Assembly (NCBI GenBank): GCA_050084985.1
Contig: JBITNC010000001.1
Span: 2,728,001-2,792,000, forward strand
Reading direction: 5' to 3'
Length of the DNA: 64,000 nucleotides
Origin: Nageia nagi
Taxonomy: Eukaryota; Pinophyta
The position numbers and the translations under genes are program-made. Shown here one piece after another: positions 32,617 through 44,683 of the stretch. Every line of letters starts with the position of its first letter. The first letter of the stretch is position 1. The notes under the pieces were generated by a model. It ran no database searches, was not told the origin of the DNA, and was given only the letters and a program-made list of their open reading frames with translations.

Positions 32617-33968
32617 ACCCTATAATTTCTAGTAATATATTAATACCCCTGTATACCCCTATAATTTCTAGTAATATATTAATACCCTTGTATTTTTAGA
32701 AATATCAAAAATACCCTTTTGTCAATTTACAACCCATATTTTTGAGCATCTCATCTTTGAAAGTATCCCATGAGAACCCTTCACTTTCAATATCGGTACT
32801 ACTTTGTAAGAGGACTCTTGGAATTTTGGAAATGAAACTATCATTGACAAATATAACATAGCTAACTACCTAGACTAAAAGGATACCAAATATAAGAGCC
32901 AAAGCTAATAGAGTAGGTTTAGATGCAATGAACCATAAAACATTTTGGTTCCTAATCACCTGATCATATCTTGCACTCATGTCATTGACATAAAACATTA
33001 TGGAAACATAGAACTCTATACCAATATGTATTGATACATTGAGAAATAAGGAGTCAATATGGAGCCAATTCCTTCCATAGGCCATGCACGATAGCAGATA
33101 CTTGGAATAAAAACACAGAGGGTGAGGTTTCCAGTATTAATTATTAGTTGGTTATGGATAAATTATATCAATCACTTCTCTTTTTGTTTGCTTAAAATGG
33201 TAAACATTTTGCACATCCAGATTTCCAATGAACTGTAGTGTGAGGATGTACATGACTAAAGCATTTTTGAGAATCCAATGAGCTCTCTCCCAAACCTCTC
33301 ATATGTCCCATAAAATGAGGATTACAAAGACATATGTGTCAATGAACATGAGGTAGTCATTCAGAGTGTATGCCATTTCTCAAAATAAAAGCACAACACA
33401 AAGTTGATTTCAACACTATAGATTTATAGCAAAGATATCGTAGGATATATTATAGTTTTCCCCTAAAATCTTAGAACAAAAATAATAAAGAAGCTCGATT
33501 GTGATAGGTATTAAATAAAGTAAGACATCAGTCATTTGAAACCAAGAAAAGTATCTACAAATTATATTCCATATTACCTATTTAATAAAGAATATTGTGT
33601 CTATTCTTGGTTCCTTTTATTTGCATATGCTTCTAGTTTTCCTTATTCCTCTGCATGGCCATCAACAGATAATGCACAATGTTCCCACCTAAGTTATTTC
33701 TAGCTAGAGCCTAGATATACATTCCTGATGTCATAATAGGAACTCAGCCATATCTTAGAAGGAGATCTCATCATTAGGGCCTCCATGGAGTCATCATAGG
33801 TCAGGAAGGCCTTGTTTGGAGCCACCATGTAGTTAACACATGATGCCCAAAAAATAAACAGGTTGAATAGTTTCATGGATTGTAAAAGGTTATTTTTAAT
33901 ATTTCTCAAAGTATAGGGATATTTTTTTTATTACTAGAAATTATAGGGGTATTTTAGACATTTTCCCT
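32617..33968. mobile_element. Terminal-inverted-repeat unit holding a decayed gene fragment
   Basis: ACCCCTATAATTTCTAGTAA and the bases after it (about 32655-32706) are the reverse complement, with a minority of mismatches, of 33899-33956. The left arm is itself duplicated in tandem (32617-32654 and 32655-32692). The 1.35 kb between the arms contains coding-like minus-strand sequence, described in a separate entry. The layout resembles a non-autonomous DNA transposon with a captured gene fragment. No transposase is seen, and I did not find a clear target duplication. Confidence 0.5.
32800..33909 (-). pseudogene. Decayed, unrecognised multi-membrane-segment gene fragment
   Basis: Minus-strand readings from right to left: an open frame 33909-33700 (LFNLFIFWASCVNYMVAPNK; SMEALMMRSPSKIWLSSYYD); about 33390-33180 in another frame (YLMFIDTYVFVILILWDI; VWERAHWILKNALVMYILTL); then an open frame 33085-32870 (MAYGRNWLHIDSLFLNVSIH; QNVLWFIASKPTLLALALIF). 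At least three hydrophobic segments suggest a membrane protein. I do not recognise the family. It is less AT-rich than the flanks, and it sits within the inverted repeats at 32617-33968. Confidence 0.45.
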
Positions 33969-34489
33969 ACAATAATATTATAATAATATATTAAAAAATT
34001 TAATATATCAAAAAAATAAAATTTATAAAATTTATATTTACTAAAACAATTATTAGTACTTAATAAAAAATTTAGATTCGAACCTTATAAAAAATTAAAT
34101 TAGTACTTTATAAAAACAATATTAGTTCTTTATAGAAAAAATTGATTAGTAATTTATAATTTTTTTTTATTAATATGAGTAATTATTTCTATTTTTTTTA
34201 ATGTTAAAGTTGGTAAGTGACTTCATTATCAACATTATCATTGGATTATATCACTATGTAGAGGCTTAGGAGGATTGATATGTCATTTGATGATGTAAGT
34301 GACTTCATTATCAACGTTATTGTTGGCTTATAAGGAAATTGCAACTTATATGAATATAAAGATTGCACTTATAGATACCTAAATCTAGTACCTTACGTTA
34401 TATTTGATCCAACCATCTTTTATCATTGGCATGTTTACTTAATTGAGCATTAATCAAACATACTTTATCAAATGTTATCAATTTTGATC
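33969..34489. other. AT-rich DNA, no gene
   Basis: Only a short direct repeat is evident: 'gtgacttcattatcaac.ttat' at about 34216 and 34300. Confidence 0.5.
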
Positions 34490-35080
34490 ATATTAATAAT
34501 GCTTTATCAATATTTGTTGCCTTGTTTTTATCATAATCGTTTATTAAAAAATACATTTAATATATATCGTATTAAATGCCTTTTTATCTTAGTTATTTAC
34601 TTAGAAATTGTAACTCTTGTTTTTTATATTAATTATATTTTGATCATAGTCAAATATTTGAAAAAATTGAGTAATATTAATCATGTTAATCGTGTTTTTG
34701 AACATAGTCAATTACTTTAAAAAATTCAATTAATATCAGTTGTGTTAATTGTGTTTTTAATCATAATTATTTACTTGGAAATTACAATTATTATTTATCA
34801 TATTAATTGCATTTCAATCAGTCTTTTGAAAAATATGATTAATATTAGTCATATTAATTATATTTTTTATCATAATCATTGATGGAGAAAAAATAATTAA
34901 TATTAATCATGTTGATTATATTTTGAACCATAGCTATTTATTGAAAAATTGCAATTAAATATTTATCTCATTATTTGCAATTTAATCATAGTCATTTATT
35001 TGTGAAATGTTAACTAGCATTAGTCATGTTAATTACATTTGACCATAATCATTTATTTTATTTAGTCAAAATTGGATTTA
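34490..35080 (+). repeat. Degenerate ~58-bp AT-rich tandem repeat, about ten copies
   Basis: Units of the type AATATTAATCATGTTAATTG, then TTTTTGATCATAGTCATTTA, then TTGAAAAATT follow each other at about 58-bp spacing. Substitutions are many and indels few. The 82-codon open frame at 34472-34720 is produced by the repeat. Confidence 0.6.
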
Positions 35081-36108
35081 TTTAAATGATATAAATATTT
35101 ATTTTATTTTATTAATATTTATCACATTAATATTACTAATTTGTTTTATTATCAATAAGTGAAAAATTATTTGGACAGGAATGCCAAATCATCTTTCTAT
35201 ATGATCAATAAATCATTCAATAGAGAAATAAGAAAATCTTGAATTGTAGTTACTGTTTTATCAAGTCAATCAATATTTTGTTCCAAATATGCTCAACAAA
35301 GAAGACATGAAAAATAAATAGGAATATCTTCAATTTATCTCAAAATCAATTGAGATCAAATCCAATCAAATATCATTTTTAGATTGAAATCTATTTGAAA
35401 TTCAAATCCAAAAAATTACATTTGAATAAAATCTATATAAGAAAGCTTCCCTTTTATTTTTTGATCTAGTAACTTGTGCAAACTTTTGGTTTTTGAAATT
35501 GAAAATTCCTAAGTCTTGGAGCTATGAATTTGAGAGGATTCTTCATCCAATAAGCAATCTTGAGTATTTGGAAAGAGTATTTAGGCATTCTTGGTCTTAG
35601 GGCAAGCTAGAAATCAATCATTCCATGCATTTCTTCTCCTAACAGAACTTAGATATACCCATCACACTTTCTCACATATTTCTTATATTCTATTTCTAAA
35701 ATAGCTTACTCTTAACATAAAATCATGATTCTAATATTGATATTTTATCTTATGTTTGCATGTTACAAAATGCTAAAATTCAAGGCATTTCATCAAGCAA
35801 ATGTTGCAACATTTCTAGAAATACCATGGATCAGCATATTTCATTAGGGGATTGAAGTTGAGCATTTAGGAGGATAGTTTTAGGATCAACTTCACAGATA
35901 TAGGTATCAAAATTTGACATTCATCATTATCAAGTAAATCTAGTATTTATTAACACCACCTTTAACAATTCATGTTATCTATATTAATCTTGTATTTACT
36001 TGGAAGGATGGCTTTAGATCATATCTTTTGTTTCAATGTTGTGTATTAAGGAATTAGTCTAGCCTACACACAACTATATATGTACTAATTTCATTGATCC
36101 TAAAAGCA
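35081..36108 (+). repeat. LTR-like segment (right end near 36108)
   Basis: Contains a TATA-like CTATATAAG at about 35433 and ends near GATCCTAAAAGCA, 22 bases before a decayed PBS (36131-36148). The left boundary was not found and no partner LTR was identified, so this could be a 5' LTR remnant of a dead element. Confidence 0.35.
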
Positions 36109-36130
36109 AAAAAAATTATTTGAAATATTT

Positions 36131-36148
36131 TAGCATGCTTGGTGGAAC
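36131..36148 (+). other. Decayed Tat-type primer-binding site
   Basis: TAGCATGCTTGGTGGAAC differs from the PBS candidate at 9182-9199 at five of 18 positions, and all five changes are C to T or G to A. Confidence 0.45.
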
Positions 36149-37307
36149 CTTCTTGGTCCATTTTGGTAAGGATCCTTTGCCTACCTCATTTCAATTTGAA
36201 TTTCACTAACAAATTTCTGTAATCTAAGCATTCTAGTAAGTTTTTCTGTATATTTTGGTTTATTATTTTCATTTGTTTTGATTTTGTTCCTATGTATTTT
36301 GAAAAATTTTGGCATCAAAAGGATAGATTACTTAAACACTAATGCATTTCTAAAATATATGGCCATGTTTCTAAGGTTGTACACTTGGTTCACCTTAGTA
36401 TTTTGCTAAATGAGATCATATTTCTTTTGTAAGGTTTTCAATTTAAAAAAAGGTACATATATTTTAATTTTTTGCCTTTTCAGCTTCTATTTTTTGTGTC
36501 TCTATTTTTTGAGTGTGCAATTAGTTGAAATGCAAAATTTTAAAGGAGAAGAAACTAGGCTTTATGATATCATCTTGTGTATGCTTGTTTGTTAAATATC
36601 AATCTCTCAAGAAATTGATGTATGCTCTCCCCTTACACTAAAAGGTGATCTTGGGTGATCAACGAAAGGTTATGAGAGATATATATTAAAGAACCATATT
36701 AAACAAGCCCACATCTTAGAGTATGCTCTCCCCTTGTGTTACAAGTGATATTTGGTGATCAAAATATGTTATGGTGATGCTAAAGGGAATAAACATTGCA
36801 TCTCATTAATTCACCTTTTCTTTTACCACTTGTGCACATACAAAAGGTAATCCTTAGATTTTATAACTAAGGCTTGATATTTTTACAAACAAGTATATAT
36901 ATCTCTTGAATTTAATCATAAGGTACCTAGACTATGTTTGGCCCACTCACCAAGAAAGTCTTCCCCTAGGGTTGCAACAGACCCACTTATGAACTCAATC
37001 AAAGTGGGGGTTGACCTTATTCAATTTCTCATTCTTTAGGATCAACCTTTGGATCATTTAAATAATATTATCTAGCTTCATTATAGGAAAATAAATATTA
37101 AAAATTTTAAAAATATTATTTTAGGTTTGTAATACAAATTTGCATTGATCATATGTGAGTGCATGTATTGTTGACTATTTAAATTCTATCAGTGTTTTTT
37201 TTTTTGTAAATTTGAAATTCAAAAATAAAAAAGATCAAAATCAAAGTCAAAATAGTCTTAAAATTTTAATCATACTAAAATACCCTCACATTTTTGGGAA
37301 TGTTATA
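36149..37307. other. No gene recognised; one ~104-bp direct repeat
   Basis: GTATGCTCTCCCCTT followed by related sequence appears at about 36618 and 36721. The 61-codon open frame at 36410-36595 is hydrophobic and unsupported. Confidence 0.45.
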
Positions 37308-38290
37308 TGTTAGAAGGAGAGAATTTCATAATGTAAATTGATTGATTCTAATCAATAGTTAGTGATCAAATATTATTCATTAGTCACTACATTTATTTCT
37401 CTCAAATCGATTCGATAGCATATTGGATAATATGATTAAACCCTTAACCAACCAACCAAATGAGATCATCAATAAAGATGTTGAGAACCTAGTAACAATA
37501 GCTAGGATAGAATAACCCATAAAAATTAATGCTAGACCCCAAGCGATTAATTTCATCAAACTCATACTTCAACACTACAAATATTAGAGAAGAGAAACAT
37601 TATCTCAACTAACTAATGCTACCTCTTGAAGAATTAGGAGAATAATAGGTGATAGCACCACCAAATTATCAACATGATTTTTACTTATGTATTTTACCAC
37701 ATAGTATCAACAAATACCATAAGAGAATGGGTTAGAAATGAAACATCCATATTTACCCAACATGATAATAGAATAAGTGATAGAAACTTCTGAATAACAA
37801 ACAAATGATGTAACCCCTAAAAATATAGAAAGAGATATAGTACAATTTACCCCCCAAATAAACAACAACATGGCCCTTATAGGTATAGTCAATTAGAAAA
37901 GATGAAAAACCAAATACCTATTCCCCCATAATTTCTCCTTTCCCCTTGTGCCATTAGATGACCTTGAAATCTTATGAAGTTTTATGCTCCCTTCAAGCGA
38001 CCCAAAACTCAAGGACAATCCTTGACTCCAATTATATAGAAAGTGTCAAAACCTCCATTTAAATATATATTTGAGATTACAAAAGAAAATTATTTTTATA
38101 TACAACTACAAAGGGAAAAACCTAGGAATTTTAACTGACATCATCAGTAAATAATACCAAATCCTCAACCAAATAGATAGAAATAATATAACATCTACCC
38201 ATAGCAATGACAACACCAACAACAACAAATGGTTGCTTATACAAAATTACCTATCTTCCAAAAAGATACTCACGATGCAAAGGGACATTT
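37308..38290 (+). repeat. 5' LTR start (first ~100 bp) and unassigned DNA after it
   Basis: 37308-37405 matches the LTR start at 58089. Beyond that, no match to 58190-58470 is seen. Two hydrophobic minus-strand open frames (37565-37380 and 37892-37707) lie here. They read like membrane segments, but I recognise no gene. Confidence 0.5.
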
Positions 38291-38815
38291 ATTTATACCA
38301 TAGAATAAAAAAATGTTGTTTTAATGCAAAAAATACCATTTTTTATTTTTTAGAAAAATTGTATTATCCTTAAAAAAATGGAAAAGGCACCATTTTTTAA
38401 GACCAAAATATGACCATTTGAATGGCCAAAAAAATGAGAAAAAAATGTTGAATGCGTGAAAAAAATAAGGGTTTCCTTGTGTATTTTCAAGATTGAAAAT
38501 GAATTTTTTAGGCCAAATAACATCATCTAAACATAGAATATGCCAACAAAATACTCAAGGAAAATAACATAAACCCCCTATTGCACCTACCTTTTTTTGC
38601 ATTTTTCCTCCAAAAGATGTTATATTTATCATATTTTACATTTAAACAACCAAAAATACAAAAAAAAACATGCATACAAACCTTGCTATACTTGCCATAC
38701 CTGCTATTTTTTAGCCATTTTTTCCCAAAATTTGATAATTTTTTTGCCCTTTTTTACGTATTTATCCTTGAATCGTATTTTCAAAAAACCATTTTTTTAT
38801 TCTATGATTTATACT
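38291..38815. mobile_element. MITE-like inverted-repeat element
   Basis: TTATACCATAGAATAAAAAA at 38293 is matched in reverse complement by the sequence around 38783-38813 (TTTTTTTATTCTATGATTTA), giving ~30-bp imperfect terminal inverted repeats around ~465 bp of AT-rich, non-coding sequence. Overlapping open frames at 38581-38824 are low-complexity shadows. Confidence 0.45.
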
Positions 38816-38899
38816 AGAGAATGACTAGATACAATGATATATTATAGATGAGGGTACATTTATTATAGATTTCACAACTACATTATGCCATGAGGTATT

Positions 38900-39912
38900 A
38901 ATATGGTTTATGAAATTTAAATATCCTCACTAATGGTAAACAATGAAAACATGGGATGAAATTAAACCATCTTTTGAAGTCGAATACCATTTTTTGGAAG
39001 CTAGACTAGAAACTATAAGTAAAATACATGAAATGATCATGTGATATAGGGAAATAGTATAGGAATATGATAAAATATCTAAACAAACCCAAAGGATACT
39101 ACAAGAACTAATGATAGAGAAACAAAATTTGAATGGTTCATTTATGGAGTATGACCAAAATTCAAAAGAGTTATGGAAAAAATATATCCAATGTATAATG
39201 AAGCTTTACAAGTGACAGTCAAATTTGAATGTCAACCATGCAATGTAAACACCATTAACAATGATTTATCAAATCAACTAATGAAATTGATATAACAAAT
39301 TGATAAGTTATCTATGCGAGGGAATTCTATAATTCCTCCATAAAATAGGGAAATTTGGTATCAACTTTGTACCAAGAAATGGCATATAGCCCACAAGTGT
39401 CCAACACTTAGAAAATTTGATCAAGAATATTACCAACATTATTGTATATCAAGAGTTCACAATACCAAATATTTCCCAATGATCGATGTTTAGAACCATA
39501 ACATAGATGGACAAACAAGTTATCTAACCTATAGATCCTAGAATTATTGGACTCACCAAATCAAGGAAAGGATTTTATAGATGACATTGAGGAAGATTTA
39601 CTAAGGAACCCATGAGAATTTATAGTAGAATAATATCAAGCATCAAAATTCCATTCCATCAAATAATATATTCCTGTCATCACCTCTTCTCAACAATTCC
39701 CATGGAAATAATACAATGCTCATAACAATCATTACAACAACCATGGAAGAATTTATGGTAGAGGGAAAAAACATCAAGGAGGGTATCAAGATGGTAGAGG
39801 AGGTTGACAATCCCAATATTTTAATTGTGGTGATTCTTCCCATCAATAATATGAGTGTCCACATCCTCAAGAATTCTTGTGGTGACAATTCTACCAAATA
39901 ATTAATGACCAT
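38900..39912 (+). pseudogene. Gag with two zinc-knuckle remnants, second-type Ty3/gypsy
   Basis: Plus-strand reading with stops: TWDEIKPSFEVEYHFLEARL near 38945, a charged helical part, then a zinc-knuckle-like YQLCTKKWHIAHKCP at about 39360 (first Cys reads Tyr, Gly reads Trp) followed by YCISRVHNTKYFP. A second knuckle, FNCGDSSHQ..ECPHPQ, lies at about 39815-39870 after a Gly/Arg/Gln-rich part. Double knuckles fit an RNA-binding gag. Stops such as CAG to TAG are common. Confidence 0.6.
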
Positions 39913-41950
39913 ATTTTCATCAACTACCCTAAATTATTTTAGGATATGCAAGCTATAATGTCAAAAATTAATAATAATAAAAATTCAAGAATAAAAGCTA
40001 TTCAATAGGTACCATTTTCTTCTAATTCTATACCCACCCTAGCCAAAATAAATCTTTTAGATAACATGATACACACAACTCTAATATTAAGAGGATAAAT
40101 AGCTCTAGATATACCATTTGCATGTATAATAACTCAGTCAGGAGAAAAGAAAATAGGATTCACCAAACTGATAGTACAACAAATTATACTAGAACCAAAA
40201 CATCCATATCTAGAACAACATCATGATATTGTTTTAATAACCCAATAAATTATTCAAAAATTACAAATAATGGATTACCAGGTAACACAACCACAAACAT
40301 CTTCCCAACAACTAACAAAAGATGAAAATACCTTGTTAAAAAGATTTTGTGAACTTATCAAGCAAGAATATCTACTAATAAAATTGACATAATTATCTAA
40401 ATATTGGAATAAGAAACACATCAAGAAAAGAGTATTTAAAGCAATGAAAAGATAGAAAAAGAAACACATATTGATCAAAGTTGTAATGAATGAAAAAATC
40501 ATAGAGAATGTTATGCTCAATTTATGAGTTGATATAAATCTCTTGCCTATCAAAACACAGAAACAAATAGGATATCCTCCCTTAGTACAAACATAATATA
40601 ATATTTCACTATTTTATGGATCCTTAGTTGGGTCCCTAGGACTATTATGAGATACACCAATATCATTTCTTGGGATCACGTTATTGGCTACATTTGATGT
40701 GTTAGATATGGTCGATACTAAAAATTTAGAATACACAACCTTACTAAATCTAGAATGGTTTATGGATAATATTGAGATTATAAACAACAAAACCTAATAA
40801 TTGATCCTTTATAATGATGACTATCAAGTACACATTTTGTTTAATAAAGGTATGAGTAGTGCATACATTGAAGCACCAAACCAAAGCAACAATAATGGAA
40901 GTAGTGATGGAAGTGATTTAATGGTTGTAAATGATATATACACTTTAACTACAAGATAAGAATTTTATAGATTTTTGTATTACATTAATCCCATAGATTA
41001 TGGTCAAATAAATTTCCATAATGGTTCTTGAGAGACTATTTTTGAGACCATCGTGATGATGTGAAATGTAGGAAATCATTAATTGCATTCAAAATGAGCA
41101 TACCGAACTAAGTTAGGATATTAGGTATGCCAAATGTCAAAATAAATATGTCAGGAGAAACTACCAAAGTTCAATGATACCATAGAAATAGTTCCTTTCC
41201 ATAAATTTTTAGAGGCCATGATTAGAAACTTCCCAATGAAGAAGATAAAATTAATGCACTTAAAGACACCCTCATTAGAATTGTAGTAAGATGATGGGGA
41301 ACACATTGTCCATACCTAACATCATGGGACAAGCTTGATACTTGGGTACACATATTCAATTAAATGTTAGGCACTATTCCACATGCTTGGTATATAAACC
41401 AAGAGCTCTAAAGAGAAATAGTTGATTATGATACATTATAAGCAATTTTCATCCATATATTTAGATTTCATGATAAACATATCCTAGTTCATAAATATTT
41501 ATTATAAATCAAAAATTTCCTACTCACTGAACCTAATATTGCATGAGTGACCTATTCCAAAACATCCCAACCTATAGTGACACTGATAAATATATACCCA
41601 TTACTAATGATAAAAAAAATGCTACTAAAATGCTAAAATAAATAGATCCAGAGGAACTAGATGAAAACCTAAAGAACCTTAAATACAAAGTTGAGAAAGG
41701 AAAAAGAGAAGTAATCATAGAAAAATAGATGATATCAAAATATGATGAAGAAATCAAAATAATGAAATTAAATATTAGTACATACATAGAACCAAAAATT
41801 TCGATAATAGGGGCCTATTGGACCGAAGAAGAGGTAAACAAAATTGTGAAAAATATTAGTTGAATACCAAGATTTATTCCTAGGAAATATGATGGAACAA
41901 TGGGGAATGAATGAAGAGATAGAAATAATGTAAATAAGATTAAAACTCCA
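39913..41950 (+). pseudogene. Protease and connecting region, second-type Ty3/gypsy
   Basis: Around 40470-40760 the reading gives MLNLGVDINLLPIKT and SFLGITLLATFDVLD then LLNLEWFMDN. This fits a retropepsin with its active-site Asp changed to Asn (MLNLG for the usual LLDGG), followed by the LLGRPWL-like box. From 40800 to 41950 there is a variable linker. Near 41650 a charged segment (EELDENLKNLKYKVEKGKRE) leads into RT. Confidence 0.5.
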
Positions 41951-41959
41951 CTATAAACC

Positions 41960-42540
41960 ATGAAAAAAAATACCATATTGGTTGAACTCAAATTATAAAA
42001 CACAAGTAAAGGAAATATTAGACCAAATTTTGGAGGCATGCATCATAAGACTAGTCAATAACACTAAATGCATTATCCCTATGATGATCTAATCTAAAAA
42101 GATAGGGGACTTGAGAATTTATGTAGACTTTTGAGAACTTCATAAAGGATTCAAACACAATCCTTTTTCCATGTCATTCATAAAATAAACCTTAGAAAAT
42201 GTTGCTAGCAAAGAAGTAAACTCCTTCACTGATGATGTTTTTAGATATCAAGTCCAAATTGCAAAGGAAGATCGTACAAAAATAACATTCATAATTGAAT
42301 GGGAATAATTCATGTATAACATTACACCATTTGCACTTAAAAATGCACTGATAGTATTTTCTCGAATCATGATCCAAGCCTTTAAAGATTTTATTCATGA
42401 ATTTCTAGAGGTCTACTTAGATGATTTGATAGTATATGGATTAACTAAAAACCATACCAAAGCATTAAGACTAATGTTTAAATGATATCAAAAAATATGG
42501 ATATCACTTAATTTAAAAAAAAAAAAAATACTCTTTTTGA
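41960..42540 (+). pseudogene. Reverse transcriptase, second-type Ty3/gypsy
   Basis: Reading with stops: GDLRIYVDF, VNSFTDDVFRYQVQIAKEDR, FIIEWE, ITPFALKNALIVFSRIM, FKDFIHEFLEVYLDDLIVYG with YLDD at 42414-42425, then HTKALRLMF. Stops in conserved places are CAA-to-TAA and CGA-to-TGA type (MI*SKK; DF*ELH). Both YLDD aspartates remain. The sequence differs clearly from the Tat-like RTs in this window. Confidence 0.85.
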
Positions 42541-43230
42541 TACCATATGGAATTCTATTAAGGACATATAATTTGTAAGAAAGGATTGATGGTAGACAAA
42601 ATAAATATTATGGTACTAGTGAACATACCCCCACCTAAAATAGTAAAGTAAGTGCAAAGGTTTTTAGATCGATGGGTCATTACAAAAAGTTGATAAAAAA
42701 CTACACAACTTTAACCACCCCTATTGATGACTTAACTAAGAAAAATCAACCATTCTATTGGTCACAACAATGCTAAGAAAATTTTAATTACATGAAACTC
42801 AAATTATTTAAGGCTCTAATACTAATATTTCATGACTAGACTAAGGAATTTCACATACACATAGATGCATGTATTCAAGAAATTGGAGCTAATTGGTACA
42901 ACTTGATGAAGGTAACACCAACCATCCAATTTACTTTTCTAGCTATAAAATGGTAGACATGAAGAAGAATTATACAATTACTGAGCAAGAAGCACTAGCT
43001 ATGCTATACACCCTTCAAAAAATTTATCATTTTTTATTAGCAACAATATTTATTTTTTTTCACAAATCGCAAGGCTCTAAGATACCTTCTCAACAAATTG
43101 GTAATTCAAGGAAAGATCTATCAATGGTTATTCTTATTCCAAGAATTCACATTCAAATTCATTTTCAAACTAGGCAACTTAAATTCCATCCCTGATATTT
43201 TATCAAGAATTAATAATGATAAAATCTTAA
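42541..43230 (+). pseudogene. RNase H and connection region, second-type Ty3/gypsy
   Basis: After an LGHIVCKKG-like connection at about 42550, HIHIDACIQEIGA (Asp kept) occurs at about 42850, then NHPIYFSSYKMVDMKKNYTI and TEQEALAMLYTLQKIYHFLL in the 100-codon open frame 42893-43195. Here the T-D-A-S-like box is still acidic, unlike the Tat-like RNase H. Confidence 0.75.
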
Positions 43231-44430
43231 AAATTGATGATGACCTATTGGGATCTCACTTATTTTGAGTTGAAGCAATACTAGATGATCTAGAGAAAAT
43301 AATAGCATTTTTGATATGAGGACAATTACCCAATGTCCAATCTTCAAAATAGTAAAGAAAGCTACTCCTTAAAGTAATGCCATACACCCTTATATTAGGC
43401 AAAATCTATAAAATTAGTATGGATAAAGTAATTTGACATGTAGACCTCCCACATGAAAATGATGATAATCTTAGGGAAGCACATGATGGCATAGATGGTG
43501 ATTATTTTGGTGGAGATCTAATAAGTAAAAAAATATTAAAAGCTATAATATGGTGGCCCACTCTCCACCATGATGCCCAATTTTATGCTAAGAATTGTAA
43601 TATCTGCTAAATAATTAGTTGACCATATGCACAAGATGAAATCCCACTTCAATAAGTACTACCCTTGCAACCATTTGAAAATTAGGTGATCAATTTTGTC
43701 AATCCTATATCATCCACAACACATAAATCATGGGTAAGAAATATCATTACTAGGGTGGAATATCTCACTCGATGGGTAGAAGTAGAGGTAGTTAAAGATT
43801 GTACAACACTAACAACAACCAAATTCATATACAAAAATATAATTACAAGGTTTGGATATTTAAAGGAAATTGTAAGCGATTAAGAAAAATATTTCATTAA
43901 TCATACTATTAATGAGTTAGTAAGTTTATGATTCAGCATAATTGAAGTTCCCCATATCACCCACAAGAAAATGGATCCATCAAAATGGTCAATAAGATTC
44001 TCGAGTGAACATTAACAAAAATTGTATCATTTGGTTGGTCAAAATGGGAAGAAAAATTACCATTCATACTCTGAGAATATAGAAAAAAATATAAATGATT
44101 AAATAAGAAAATATAATTTGAATTAGTTTATGAAGAAATGGTCCCTATGGAATTCCAAGTTTCATCATTAAAAATCACCCTAGTAACACAACTTGATGAA
44201 CATTGATCACTATAAGAATTATTTTTAACTCTTGACCAATTGGATGAAAATTGATGAATAGTAATATACAAGTAAATTTAAGAAAAAAATTGATGAAAAA
44301 CATGAAATGATATACACATTAAAAATAAAAAATTCAAAATCAATGACCAAGTCCTTTTATATGATAGCTTGCATTTTCCATAATATTAAAGGTGAAGGAA
44401 CCGTACAACTATGGATGTTAGATAAATAAA
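43231..44430 (+). pseudogene. Integrase, second-type Ty3/gypsy
   Basis: HEAHDGIDGDYFGGDLISKK, WWPTLHHDAQFYAKNCNIC (zinc-binding H, H, C and part of the last CxxC), VINFVNPIS (first catalytic Asp reads Asn), ITRVEYLTRWVEVEVVKDCT, RFGYLKEIVSD (second Asp kept) and QENGSIKMVNKIL (third position Glu reads Lys). Two of three catalytic residues are lost, so the domain is dead. The C-terminal part is contained in duplicated segment A. Confidence 0.75.
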
Positions 44431-44683
44431 TTTGACCAAGTTTTGTAAATGACCATAGACTAAAATGATACACTCCTAAATAGAATGCAGGTCTCACATA
44501 ATGAAATATAGAAATAACTTAAAAATGCATTTGTATTATAGTAGTACAGATAACTTACATTAGATTTCAGAGATAATAAAAAATTCTCTAGCTTTTTATT
44601 TTCTTTTTATAGTTTAATAATACAAAACATATCTCACCTAAAACCTTATTAAGTTGGGGAGTACATAAAGAACAAGAAAAATT
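43987..44683 (+). repeat. Duplicated segment, copy A (integrase end to PPT-like tract)
   Basis: Begins GGTCAATAAGATTCTCGAG and ends just after TAAGTTGGGGAGTACATAAA. It equals the first ~697 bp of copies B and C. Confidence 0.9.

Noticed and set aside
38581-38824. Overlapping plus-strand frames rich in Phe, Tyr and Lys
   Set aside because: Low-complexity A/T sequence inside a MITE-like inverted repeat; two frames are open over the same bases.
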